Shown here piece by piece: positions 1-5,178 of a DNA stretch of 5,178 nt. Below the pieces are notes generated by a model, which worked only from the letters and a program-made list of their open reading frames with translations, was not told the DNA's origin and did not search any database. This DNA comes from an uncultured Oscillospiraceae bacterium (GTDB lineage: Bacteria > Bacillota > Clostridia > Oscillospirales > Acutalibacteraceae): the NCBI GenBank assembly GCA_900542375.1, contig UQNI01000091.1, positions 1 through 5,178 of the forward strand, given 5' to 3'. Positions within the stretch are counted from its first letter, which is position 1, and each line of letters opens with the position of its first letter. Made by a program: the position numbers and the translations under genes.

Positions 1-1
1 A

Positions 2-514
2 AGAAATGCAGATGTGGTCGTACTGGCGTCTTATGCACCATTATTTGCCAGACTTGGATTTACACAGTGGGCGCCGGATATGATCTGGTTTGACGGAGAA
101 ACATCGTACGCAACGCCGAATTATTATGTGCAAAAGATGTTTTCATGCATGAAAGGGACATCGGTGTTAGATACTCTTGGGGAAGAAAAGAAAACACAGA
201 TGGAGCAGGTCTATTATAATCCGGTAAGAGATGATGCGACAGGCGCAGTTTATTGCAAAATCGTGAATGCGTCGGAGAAGGAAAAACAGCTTACCATTTG
301 TGATGAGACTGGAAAACCGTATCAGGTTGAGCGTGTATGGCTGTTGGGCGGAATGGAAAAAGAAGCTTTTAATTCCCTGGAGAAGCCGGATCGGGTGGCA
401 ATCCGGGAGATGGAACAGAAAGCCGGGGAAGAAAGAGGGGTAATAACCCTCGAAAAGAACACATTTGCAGTGTTACAGCTGATAGCGCCGGTGCCTGAGA
501 TATCTTTATGTTAA
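2..514 (+). CDS. GH51 alpha-L-arabinofuranosidase, C-terminal part (5' end outside window)
   Basis: The enzyme removes terminal alpha-L-arabinofuranosyl residues from arabinan or arabinoxylan oligosaccharides. The frame is open from base 2, giving about 170 residues, so any internal GTG or ATG start is unlikely and the gene begins outside the window. The first residues read RNADVVVLASYAPLFAR, followed by TQWAPDMIWFDGETSYATPNY and YVQKMFS. This is the conserved end of the catalytic barrel and the start of the C-terminal beta domain in the long GH51 type found in Clostridia and Bacteroides. The two catalytic glutamates lie upstream and cannot be checked. The rest is a beta-rich C-terminal domain ending near FAVLQL, where family members usually end, plus a short tail ending in SLC before TAA. 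No signal peptide region is visible. The gene converges on a YesM-type kinase gene, a pairing often seen in carbohydrate-use loci. The family call is firm, exact substrate is not. Confidence 0.88.
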   Translation, partial: RNADVVVLASYAPLFARLGFTQWAPDMIWFDGETSYATPNYYVQKMFSCMKGTSVLDTLGEEKKTQMEQVYYNPVRDDATGAVYCKIVNASEKEKQLTICDETGKPYQVERVWLLGGMEKEAFNSLEKPDRVAIREMEQKAGEERGVITLEKNTFAVLQLIAPVPEISLC

Positions 515-518
515 GAAT

Positions 519-561
519 AAAACCGCTGGATGGCGAGTACATCGCTGCCCAGCGGTTTTTT
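519..561. terminator. Bidirectional intrinsic terminator between convergent genes
   Basis: Perfect 11-bp inverted repeat: AAAACCGCTGG (519-529) and CCAGCGGTTTT (549-559). A further inner stem, GCGA (533-536) with TCGC (542-545) around a GTACA loop, makes a long hairpin. On the + strand a run of six T (556-561) follows the GC-rich stem, five bases after the arabinofuranosidase stop. On the - strand the hairpin lies just past the kinase stop (565-563) and is followed by TTTTATT. It therefore probably terminates both genes. Confidence 0.9.
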
Positions 562-562
562 G

Positions 563-928
563 TCAGTCACATTCATTCTGTGTTTCACAGAAATTCTGAT
601 AAGGAAAACGGATCAGAATTTTATTTTCGTAAAAAGGAATGGAAGAAAATGTAATGTCTGTTTTTCCGTAAAAGGAGTTGAGACGATGGTAAATATTGTG
701 AAGTCCGACATGATGTCTGCCGTCTGCATCTGTCCCTGAACCATACATGATTTCTTTGGCGTGCTCTATATCTATGCCGGCACCGTTGTCTGTGATGGCG
801 ATACTTAAGGTGTCAGGCTCTCTCCAGATGGAAATATCGATCATGGGAGCAATCGGGAAATAGACACTGCTGTCGATGGAAAAACCGTGCTTTAAGGCAT
901 TTTCAACCAGAGGCTGTAAAATGGATTT
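563..928 (-). CDS. Sensor histidine kinase of the YesM/LytS type, C-terminal ATPase fragment lacking its 5' end
   Basis: About 121 residues of a membrane sensor kinase that would phosphorylate a partner response regulator. Reading from 928, the frame gives SILQPLVENALKHG, the N-box of the HATPase_c domain typical of YesM/LytS kinases. DNGAGID (G1 box) and VGLHNIYHRLNSFYG (G2 region and ATP-lid end) follow, then a short C-terminal strand and TGA. The ATG at 844 lies after the N-box, so it is not a credible start. The sensor, membrane, HAMP and phospho-accepting histidine regions are all absent. The coding frame ends where the ffh stop codon begins: upstream residues read I-L-K, whereas this family usually has a proline two residues before the SILQP stretch, so the native sequence probably stops at about 928. 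YesM kinases commonly control sugar-uptake and glycoside hydrolase genes, fitting the convergent arabinofuranosidase. The fragment cannot be a working kinase alone. Confidence 0.85.
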   Translation of the reverse strand, partial: KSILQPLVENALKHGFSIDSSVYFPIAPMIDISIWREPDTLSIAITDNGAGIDIEHAKEIMYGSGTDADGRHHVGLHNIYHRLNSFYGKTDITFSSIPFYENKILIRFPYQNFCETQNECD

Positions 929-937
929 TAAAATCCA
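922..937. repeat. Perfect 16-bp palindrome at the ffh/kinase junction
   Basis: TGGATTTTAAAATCCA is a perfect palindrome. It spans the last codons of ffh (GGA TTT TAA, read on the - strand) and the first recognisable kinase codons (AAA TCC). It coincides with the point where the kinase homology appears to stop. It may be the microhomology or inverted sequence through which two unrelated DNAs were joined, or a chance result of joining these ends. Confidence 0.6.
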
Positions 938-2280
938 CCCATACCTCCCATGCCACCCATTCCCGGTGGCATCATAGGACGGCGTTTGCCTTTTTTGCCG
1001 CGCATTTGACGCATCAACTTCTGTGTTGTTTCAAATTGTTTGAGCAAACGGTTGACATCTTCTACTTTCATACCGCTGCCGGCAGCAATTCTGCGTTTGC
1101 GGGAAGGATTGATGATGTCCGGTTTTTGGCGTTCTTTCTCGGTCATGGAAAGAATGATTGCCTCCATACGGTCCATTTGACGGTCGTCCACATCAACATC
1201 TTTCAGTTGTTTGTCCATACCCGGCAATTTTGAAATCACGGATTTCAAAGGACCCATTTTTCTCACTTGGGCAAACTGATTCAATAAGTCATTCAAATCA
1301 AATTTATTTTGCAAAATCTTCTGTGCAGCTTCTTCCGCTGCTTTTTCATCAATCTTGCTTTGTGCGTCCTCAATCAAGGTAAGCACGTCGCCCATGCCCA
1401 AAATACGGGAAGCCATACGGTCCGGATGGAAAACTTCCAAGTTATCCAGCTTTTCACCTACGCCAACAAATTTAATTGGTTTTCCTGTTACGGCACGGAT
1501 AGAAAGTGCAGCACCGCCGCGGGTATCACCGTCTAATTTGGTTAAGATAACACCGTTGATTTCCAATAATTCATCAAAGGTTTTGGCAACGTTAACTGCT
1601 TCCTGACCAGTCATAGAGTCTACCACAAGCAGAATCTCATGGGGACCGATTTTTTCTTTGATTTCACGCAGTTCGTTCATCAGCTCTTCGTCAATCTGCA
1701 AACGACCTGCGGTATCGATAATCATAATATCATGTCCGTAGTCTCTGGCGTAACGAATTGCCTCTTCACAAGTCTTTACAGGTGCTTGATTGCCTTTTTC
1801 AAATACGGGAACACCTGCCTGTTCACCAACCACCTGCAGCTGTTTGATAGCCGCAGGACGATAAATATCGCAGGCTACCAGCATTGGACGGTTGCCTTTG
1901 CTTTTAAAATGCTTTGCCAGTTTTGCCGCATGGGTAGTTTTACCTGCACCCTGTAAACCAACCATCATAATAATGGTAGGAGGTTTTGGCGGTGTGGCAA
2001 TTCTTGCTTCCTCACCGCCCATTAAATTGGTAAGTTCTTCGTCTACGATTTTAACTACCATTTGACCCGGTGTCAGGCTTTCCATAACTTGAGTGCCAAT
2101 AGCACGTTCTGTTACGGTATTGGTGAAATCTTTTGCTACTTTATAGTTAACGTCCGCTTCCAGTAAAGCCAAACGCACTTCGCGCATTGCTTCTCGAACG
2201 TCCGCTTCCGTTAATTTACCTTTTGACTTTAATCGTTTAAACGAATTGGCCAGTTTGTCTGCAAGTCCTTCAAACGCCAC
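928..2280 (-). CDS. ffh: Signal recognition particle protein Ffh (SRP54 homologue)
   Basis: Cytoplasmic GTPase that binds 4.5S/6S SRP RNA, recognises signal sequences on ribosomes and delivers them to FtsY at the membrane. At 450 residues it is full length. The N domain covers about 1-95. In the G domain, G1 is GLQGAGKT (108-115), DIYRPAA is at 138-144, G3 is DTAGR (189-193), and G4 is TKLD (247-250), followed by GDTRGGAALS. The M domain runs from about 300. Its RNA-binding helix-turn-helix carries NPSRKRRIAAGSG (391-403), and it ends in a methionine- and glycine-rich tail, PPGMGGMGGMGGF. The start is GTG, giving the family N-terminus MAFEGLADKL, with a modest GGGTG-type ribosome site a few bases upstream. 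It follows ylxM by 25 nt, so the two are co-transcribed. In most Firmicutes rpsP comes next, but here the stop TAA is followed at once by a truncated kinase gene, suggesting a rearrangement or artefact. Confidence 0.98.
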   Translation of the reverse strand: MAFEGLADKLANSFKRLKSKGKLTEADVREAMREVRLALLEADVNYKVAKDFTNTVTERAIGTQVMESLTPGQMVVKIVDEELTNLMGGEEARIATPPKPPTIIMMVGLQGAGKTTHAAKLAKHFKSKGNRPMLVACDIYRPAAIKQLQVVGEQAGVPVFEKGNQAPVKTCEEAIRYARDYGHDIMIIDTAGRLQIDEELMNELREIKEKIGPHEILLVVDSMTGQEAVNVAKTFDELLEINGVILTKLDGDTRGGAALSIRAVTGKPIKFVGVGEKLDNLEVFHPDRMASRILGMGDVLTLIEDAQSKIDEKAAEEAAQKILQNKFDLNDLLNQFAQVRKMGPLKSVISKLPGMDKQLKDVDVDDRQMDRMEAIILSMTEKERQKPDIINPSRKRRIAAGSGMKVEDVNRLLKQFETTQKLMRQMRGKKGKRRPMMPPGMGGMGGMGGF

Positions 2281-2305
2281 TTATTTCACCCTTTCTGTAG
2301 ATTTC

Positions 2306-2668
2306 TTAATCGCGCAGATGCTCTGCCAGCTGCATAATATTGTTTGCGCAGGTATTAATTTTTTCTGCGCCGTCATGTTGTTGATTATAGTCCCGAATTT
2401 CCGCAGCCTCAAGCAGAATTTGCTCCAATCCTGTCTGCACTTGCTGAAATCGTTTCGCCAGACCAAGACGCTCCTCCAATTCCAAAAGCTGTCCTTCCGC
2501 ACGTTTAATGGAATCTCGTACTCCCTGGCGGGTGATGCCCTCATTATCTGCAATTTCAGCCAATGAAAGGTCATCATTATAATAATATTCAATCATAATC
2601 CGCTGTTTTTCCGTCAGCATACTGCCATAGAAATCCAACAGAAATGAAATTTCTAAATTTTTAGCCAC
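2306..2668 (-). CDS. ylxM: YlxM family DNA-binding protein, SRP operon partner
   Basis: Small helix-turn-helix protein of 120 residues, close to the usual length of about 110. The N-terminal half carries the family pattern: LLDFYGSMLTEKQRIMIEYY followed by NDDLSLAEIADNEGITRQGV. This resembles sigma-70 region 4 and is the putative DNA- or RNA-binding part. A helical, charged tail follows (about 65-120, EGQLLELEERLGLAKR). YlxM/YlxM-like proteins are encoded almost always just ahead of ffh, and work in streptococci links them to SRP assembly or GTPase modulation. Here the gene lies 25 nt before ffh on the same strand. The start is GTG (2668-2666), chosen because AGGAGG lies 9 nt upstream and the N-terminus matches the family. 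It has its own strong promoter. Confidence 0.95.
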   Translation of the reverse strand: MAKNLEISFLLDFYGSMLTEKQRIMIEYYYNDDLSLAEIADNEGITRQGVRDSIKRAEGQLLELEERLGLAKRFQQVQTGLEQILLEAAEIRDYNQQHDGAEKINTCANNIMQLAEHLRD

Positions 2669-2677
2669 AACAGAGAA

Positions 2678-2683
2678 CCTCCT
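2678..2683 (-). promoter_or_regulatory. Ribosome binding site of ylxM
   Basis: AGGAGG read on the - strand, 9 nt before the GTG codon at 2668-2666. This full Shine-Dalgarno match supports the GTG start over any later ATG. Confidence 0.9.
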
Positions 2684-2718
2684 GTCATGTGTAAAGCTAA
2701 AACACTTTACAGATACGC

Positions 2719-2747
2719 ATTATATAATAAATGCTAACCAATGTCAA
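2719..2747 (-). promoter_or_regulatory. Consensus sigma-A promoter of the ylxM-ffh operon
   Basis: On the - strand, TTGACA (2747-2742) and TATAAT (2724-2719) are separated by exactly 17 nt. Both hexamers match the housekeeping consensus perfectly. A T-rich tract lies upstream of the -35 box. Transcription would start near 2712, leaving a leader of about 44 nt before the ylxM GTG. It lies between the rhodanese terminator and ylxM, so ylxM-ffh is an independent unit, probably strongly and constitutively expressed. Confidence 0.92.
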
Positions 2748-2768
2748 TGCAAAAAGAAAAATTTAACG

Positions 2769-2806
2769 AAAAACCTTATCCATTTTTATTGCAATGGATA
2801 AGGTTT
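2769..2806 (-). terminator. Intrinsic terminator after the rhodanese gene
   Basis: Perfect 14-bp inverted repeat: AAACCTTATCCATT (2771-2784) and AATGGATAAGGTTT (2793-2806), with an 8-nt loop. Read on the - strand the stem is followed by a run of five T (2773-2769, partly within the stem). It starts 27 nt beyond the rhodanese stop. The other strand also has a short T run, but no + strand gene approaches it. Confidence 0.9.
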
Positions 2807-2833
2807 CAAATCATCTATTCATTCTGTTATAAG

Positions 2834-3280
2834 TTACTGTGTAACAACCTCTCCACTCCAGTCATTGATACCCCCAAACTCAACAATATTGGTATATCCT
2901 AAATTCACCAACTTTTCAGAAGCTTGTTTGCTCCTGTTTCCGCTTCTGCAATAAACCAGAATCAATTGTTCTTTATCGGGTAACTGCTGTATCGCTCCAG
3001 ACGCAATTGTTTCGTTTGGTATGTTAACAGCACCAGGAATATGTCCGCTTGCATACTCCTGCTCTGTTCTGACATCTAAAACGATATAATCCGTTTCTGA
3101 CTGCATCATCTTTGCTGCTTCCTCTGCAGTAATCTGCTGATAAGTATTGGAATTGGACGCTGTATTCGAACGATTTGTTGAATTGGAGCAACCAGTTAAC
3201 CCAAAGATAGAAAACAGTATTACAAACATAAAAGTAAACGGAACAACTGGTTTCAATCTCTTAGCACTTGATTTTTTCAT
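2834..3280 (-). CDS. Rhodanese-domain lipoprotein (single-domain sulfurtransferase-like)
   Basis: An exported protein of 148 residues with one rhodanese domain. Residues 1-31 form a lipoprotein signal: basic MKKSSAKRLK, a hydrophobic core, and lipobox LTGC with Cys31 as the lipid-modified residue. A Ser/Asn/Thr-rich linker (about 32-47) tethers the domain to the outer face of the membrane. The domain shows LDVRTEQEY (68-76), GHIPGAVNIP (79-88), the active-site loop VYCRSGNRS with Cys111, and the closing FGGINDW (135-141). A basic six-residue loop starting at the catalytic Cys is typical of active sulfur-transferring rhodaneses, but the true donor and acceptor are unknown. The ATG has a GGAGA site 7 nt upstream. 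That site directly follows the original end of mutS2 (TAA at 3297-3299), so it is probably co-transcribed with mutS2; I see no separate promoter. A terminator closes the unit. Confidence 0.93.
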   Translation of the reverse strand: MKKSSAKRLKPVVPFTFMFVILFSIFGLTGCSNSTNRSNTASNSNTYQQITAEEAAKMMQSETDYIVLDVRTEQEYASGHIPGAVNIPNETIASGAIQQLPDKEQLILVYCRSGNRSKQASEKLVNLGYTNIVEFGGINDWSGEVVTQ

Positions 3281-3296
3281 AACATATTCTCCATTA

Positions 3297-3356
3297 TTAT
3301 TTTAACTCAACAATGGTAACGCCGCTTTCGCCTTCTCCAAACAAGCCCAAACGCTA
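3297..3356 (-). other. Stranded 3' end of mutS2 beyond a premature amber codon
   Basis: After the TAG at 3356-3354 the same frame continues RLGLFGEGESGVTIVELK and then TAA (3299-3297). This matches the usual MutS2 ending (GEGxxGVTxVEL) and lies flush with the rhodanese ribosome site. The TAG sits where family members usually have Tyr or Phe (VKS-Y/F-R). A single base change from TAC or TAT would explain it. The lost residues form the last strand of the Smr fold. Confidence 0.9.
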
Positions 3357-5178
3357 GCTCTTCACTGATGGGTGTTTTTTCAAATGCTGCTGCACTGCCG
3401 CACGCAGCACACCTGTTCCTTTACCATGAATAATACTTAATTGATGCACTCCTGCCATTACAGCGGCATCAATAAAATTGTCCACGTCCAACAAAGCTTC
3501 CATTGCGGTTTGCCCACGAATATCCAACTCACGAACTACCTTGGCATGAGCTCTGTCCGTCCTCGCACCTCTTCTGGAAATAGGCTGAGGTGTTTTCACT
3601 TTTTCTTGTTGCATCAAACGCAAATTGGAAAGAGGAACACGCGTTTTCATAATACCTGCCTGTACTTCTACTTGGTCTGAATTTTTAGGTAAACCAATGA
3701 CCGTTGCCTGTTTGTCGATATCAAAGATTAAAACGGTATCTCCAATTTTTAAAGGACGAGGTAACACATAATCTTCTTTTTCTTTTTTGTGAACCGGGTC
3801 TGCCATATCCTCCAGAGAGCGGATACCTTGATTTAATTTTGCCTTTTGTTCCGGGGTCAAACTTTTTTGCTTGCGCAGCTGGTCCATCTCTTCCGTTAAT
3901 GCATCAATTTGCGCACGAGTGCGAGCAACCAAATTAGAAGCTTGACGACGCGCAATTTCAATTTCCTTTGCCGCATTGGCTTCTATTCTTTTCTTTTGCT
4001 CTTGAGCAGATTCATTCAGCTTTACCGCCTGCAACCGCAATGCTTCTGCTTGTGCTTTTTCTTCTTCTAATTTCTGACGTGTTTCTTCTAAACTGCGTAC
4101 AACATCTTCAAATTTTGTATTTTCTGCGGATACCAGTTCTTTTGCGCGCTGAATAATCGAATCTTCGATGCCCAAACGTTTGGAAATTGCAAATGCATTG
4201 GAACGTCCCGGCACCCCAATCAACAAACGATACGTAGGACGAAGGGTTTGTACATCGAATTCGCAGCAGGCATTTTCTACTCCTGAGGTGCTGAGCGCAT
4301 AGACCTTCAGCTCGCTGTAATGGGTAGTAGCCATGGTGCGGCACTTCATATTGTGCAGGAAGGTCAGAATGGAAATGGCCAGGGCGGCGCCTTCGGTTGG
4401 ATCTGTACCGGCACAGAGCTCGTCAAAGAGACAAAGAGAGCGGCTGTCTGCCTTTCCCAGAATATGGACAATATTTGTCATATGGGCAGAGAAGGTACTG
4501 AGGCTCTGTTCAATGCTCTGCTCATCGCCAATGTCTGCAAATACTTCTTCAAAAACAGACAGCTCAGAGCCGTCAAAGGCTGGAATATGAAGACCTGCCT
4601 GTCCCATAAGGGTAAAAAGGCCGACTGTTTTTAAGGAAACCGTCTTACCGCCGGTGTTGGGACCTGTTACAATCAGCTGATCGAAATCATTTCCCAGCCA
4701 CAGAGTAATGGGCACTACCTTCTGCGGATCCAGAAGGGGATGGCGGCGGTCCTTAATGTGGATACGCCCCTGGGTGTTAAAATGGGGCTGACTGCATTTG
4801 TAATGGCGGGAAAGAGCTGCTTTTGCAAAAATAAAGTCGAGCTGTGTGAGAAGCTCCAGATCCAGAGCCAGTACTTCGGTATAGGGCGCCAGTTCGTTGC
4901 TCAGGGAAGCCAGAACAGCCTCAATTTCCTTTTGTTCCTGGATTTCCAGGGTACGCAGCTCATTATTTAACTGGATCACTGCCATGGGCTCGATAAAAAG
5001 GGTAGATCCTGTGGCCGACTGATCATGTACCATGCCGTTGACCTGACTCTTGTATTCAGACTTAACCGGCAGACAGTATCTTCCGTCCCGCATGGTAATC
5101 ACTGCATCCTGCAGATAGGTGCGGCTGGAGTTGAGAATGCTGTTCAGCTGAGTGTGAATCCGGTCATTGATGCCTCGC
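3354..5178 (-). CDS. mutS2: MutS2 endonuclease/ATPase; N-terminus outside window, C-terminus cut by an in-frame TAG, mosaic codon use
   Basis: MutS2 is a MutS-like dimeric ATPase with a C-terminal Smr nuclease domain, linked to suppression of recombination and to rescue of collided ribosomes. The frame is open to the right edge; the GTG at 5102-5100 is internal because family sequence (RTYLQDAVITMRDGRYCLPV) continues upstream. About 607 residues are visible of a usual 780-790. Numbering from that GTG: clamp/core about 1-140, Walker A GPNTGGKT (147-154), signature STFSAHM (202-208), Walker B LCLFDELCAGTDP (223-235), H-loop TTHYSELK (259-266), charged coiled coil about 325-440, KOW-like segment LKIGDTVLIF (451-460), and Smr motifs ELDIRG (525-530) and HGKGTGVLR (559-567). 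DELC replaces the usual DELG. TAG at 3356-3354 stops translation after HPSVKS, 18 codons short. Leucine codons switch sharply near 4260. The identification is certain; function is doubtful. Confidence 0.96.
   Translation of the reverse strand, partial: RGINDRIHTQLNSILNSSRTYLQDAVITMRDGRYCLPVKSEYKSQVNGMVHDQSATGSTLFIEPMAVIQLNNELRTLEIQEQKEIEAVLASLSNELAPYTEVLALDLELLTQLDFIFAKAALSRHYKCSQPHFNTQGRIHIKDRRHPLLDPQKVVPITLWLGNDFDQLIVTGPNTGGKTVSLKTVGLFTLMGQAGLHIPAFDGSELSVFEEVFADIGDEQSIEQSLSTFSAHMTNIVHILGKADSRSLCLFDELCAGTDPTEGAALAISILTFLHNMKCRTMATTHYSELKVYALSTSGVENACCEFDVQTLRPTYRLLIGVPGRSNAFAISKRLGIEDSIIQRAKELVSAENTKFEDVVRSLEETRQKLEEEKAQAEALRLQAVKLNESAQEQKKRIEANAAKEIEIARRQASNLVARTRAQIDALTEEMDQLRKQKSLTPEQKAKLNQGIRSLEDMADPVHKKEKEDYVLPRPLKIGDTVLIFDIDKQATVIGLPKNSDQVEVQAGIMKTRVPLSNLRLMQQEKVKTPQPISRRGARTDRAHAKVVRELDIRGQTAMEALLDVDNFIDAAVMAGVHQLSIIHGKGTGVLRAAVQQHLKKHPSVKS
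4245..4290. other. Codon-usage breakpoint inside mutS2
   Basis: On the - strand, codons upstream of this point (5102 to about 4263) use Leu as CTG 19, CTC 6, CTT 8, TTA 2, TTG 0. Codons downstream (about 4256 to 3354) use TTG 13, TTA 9, CTG 5, CTT 2, CTC 0. The switch falls in the highly conserved stretch GVENACCEFDV and PTYRLLIG. An EcoRI-type GAATTC (4257-4262), encoding Glu-Phe, lies at the switch; it is probably incidental. The reading frame is intact across it. Confidence 0.8.

Noticed and set aside
530..739. Small + strand open frame (69 codons)
   Set aside because: It lies over the terminator and antisense to the kinase, whose motifs are clear; no recognisable protein features.
931..965. 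GGM-coding repeat at the ffh end as a DNA repeat element
   Set aside because: Met/Gly-rich tails are normal for bacterial Ffh M domains.
1006..1956. Several + strand open frames opposite ffh
   Set aside because: They are antisense shadows of a highly conserved full-length ffh and show no domain pattern or ribosome sites.
2246..2592. Open frames on either strand overlapping ylxM
   Set aside because: Out-of-frame shadows; the YlxM frame has the family motifs, a strong ribosome site and promoter.
2669..2833. Possible small RNA or riboswitch between ylxM and the rhodanese gene
   Set aside because: The gap is fully explained by a terminator, a promoter and a 44-nt leader; no SRP RNA or riboswitch core was seen.
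4257..4262. EcoRI site (GAATTC) at the mutS2 codon switch, and an NheI site (GCTAGC, 3353-3358) over the premature TAG, as signs of cloning
   Set aside because: GAATTC is the natural coding for the conserved Glu-Phe, and single six-base sites occur by chance; neither proves a ligation. Noted only because of their positions.
3441..4970. Open frames on both strands across mutS2, including a 104-codon + strand frame at 4320-4634
   Set aside because: All overlap conserved MutS2 motifs; none shows a recognisable domain.
1..5178. A new defence, mobile or biosynthetic system
   Set aside because: Every gene belongs to a well-known housekeeping or carbohydrate family; no CRISPR, transposase, integrase, toxin-antitoxin or unknown conserved cluster is visible.

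Overview
The window looks like gut-type Firmicutes DNA, but it is probably not one continuous natural locus. It reads as three blocks. Block 1 (about 1-927) holds the 3' end of a GH51 alpha-L-arabinofuranosidase gene on the + strand. A terminator separates it from the converging 3' end of a YesM/LytS-type sensor histidine kinase on the - strand. Block 2 (about 928-4260, - strand) holds, in transcription order, the 3' part of mutS2, a lipoprotein rhodanese gene, a terminator, a consensus promoter, ylxM and ffh. Block 3 (about 4260-5178, - strand) holds the ATPase part of mutS2, open at the right edge.

Two junctions stand out. At 928-931 the ffh stop codon runs straight into the interior of the kinase gene, which has no start or N-terminal half. 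Near 4260 the mutS2 reading frame continues, but its leucine codons change abruptly. I counted 33 of 35 CTN codons in the N-terminal side against 7 of 29 in the C-terminal side, where TTG and TTA dominate. The protein there is highly conserved, as expected of a homology-driven join (interspecies recombination or assembly chimera). From memory of family sequences, the outer blocks resemble Lachnospiraceae-type Clostridia and the middle block resembles another Firmicutes lineage, perhaps Negativicutes. Those assignments are tentative.

In the middle block, ylxM and ffh form a signal-recognition-particle operon 25 nt apart with a TTGACA-17-TATAAT promoter. Upstream, mutS2 (Smr-type nuclease/ATPase, ribosome rescue or recombination control) is followed closely by an exported rhodanese. 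The mutS2 frame has an in-frame TAG 18 codons before its evident natural end, so the encoded Smr domain is cut short unless the stop is read through or is a sequence error.

There is no gene-free stretch over 300 bases. I see no tRNA, rRNA, CRISPR, transposase or phage gene, and no sign of a new multi-gene system. The notable content is the mosaic structure and the broken or truncated genes.
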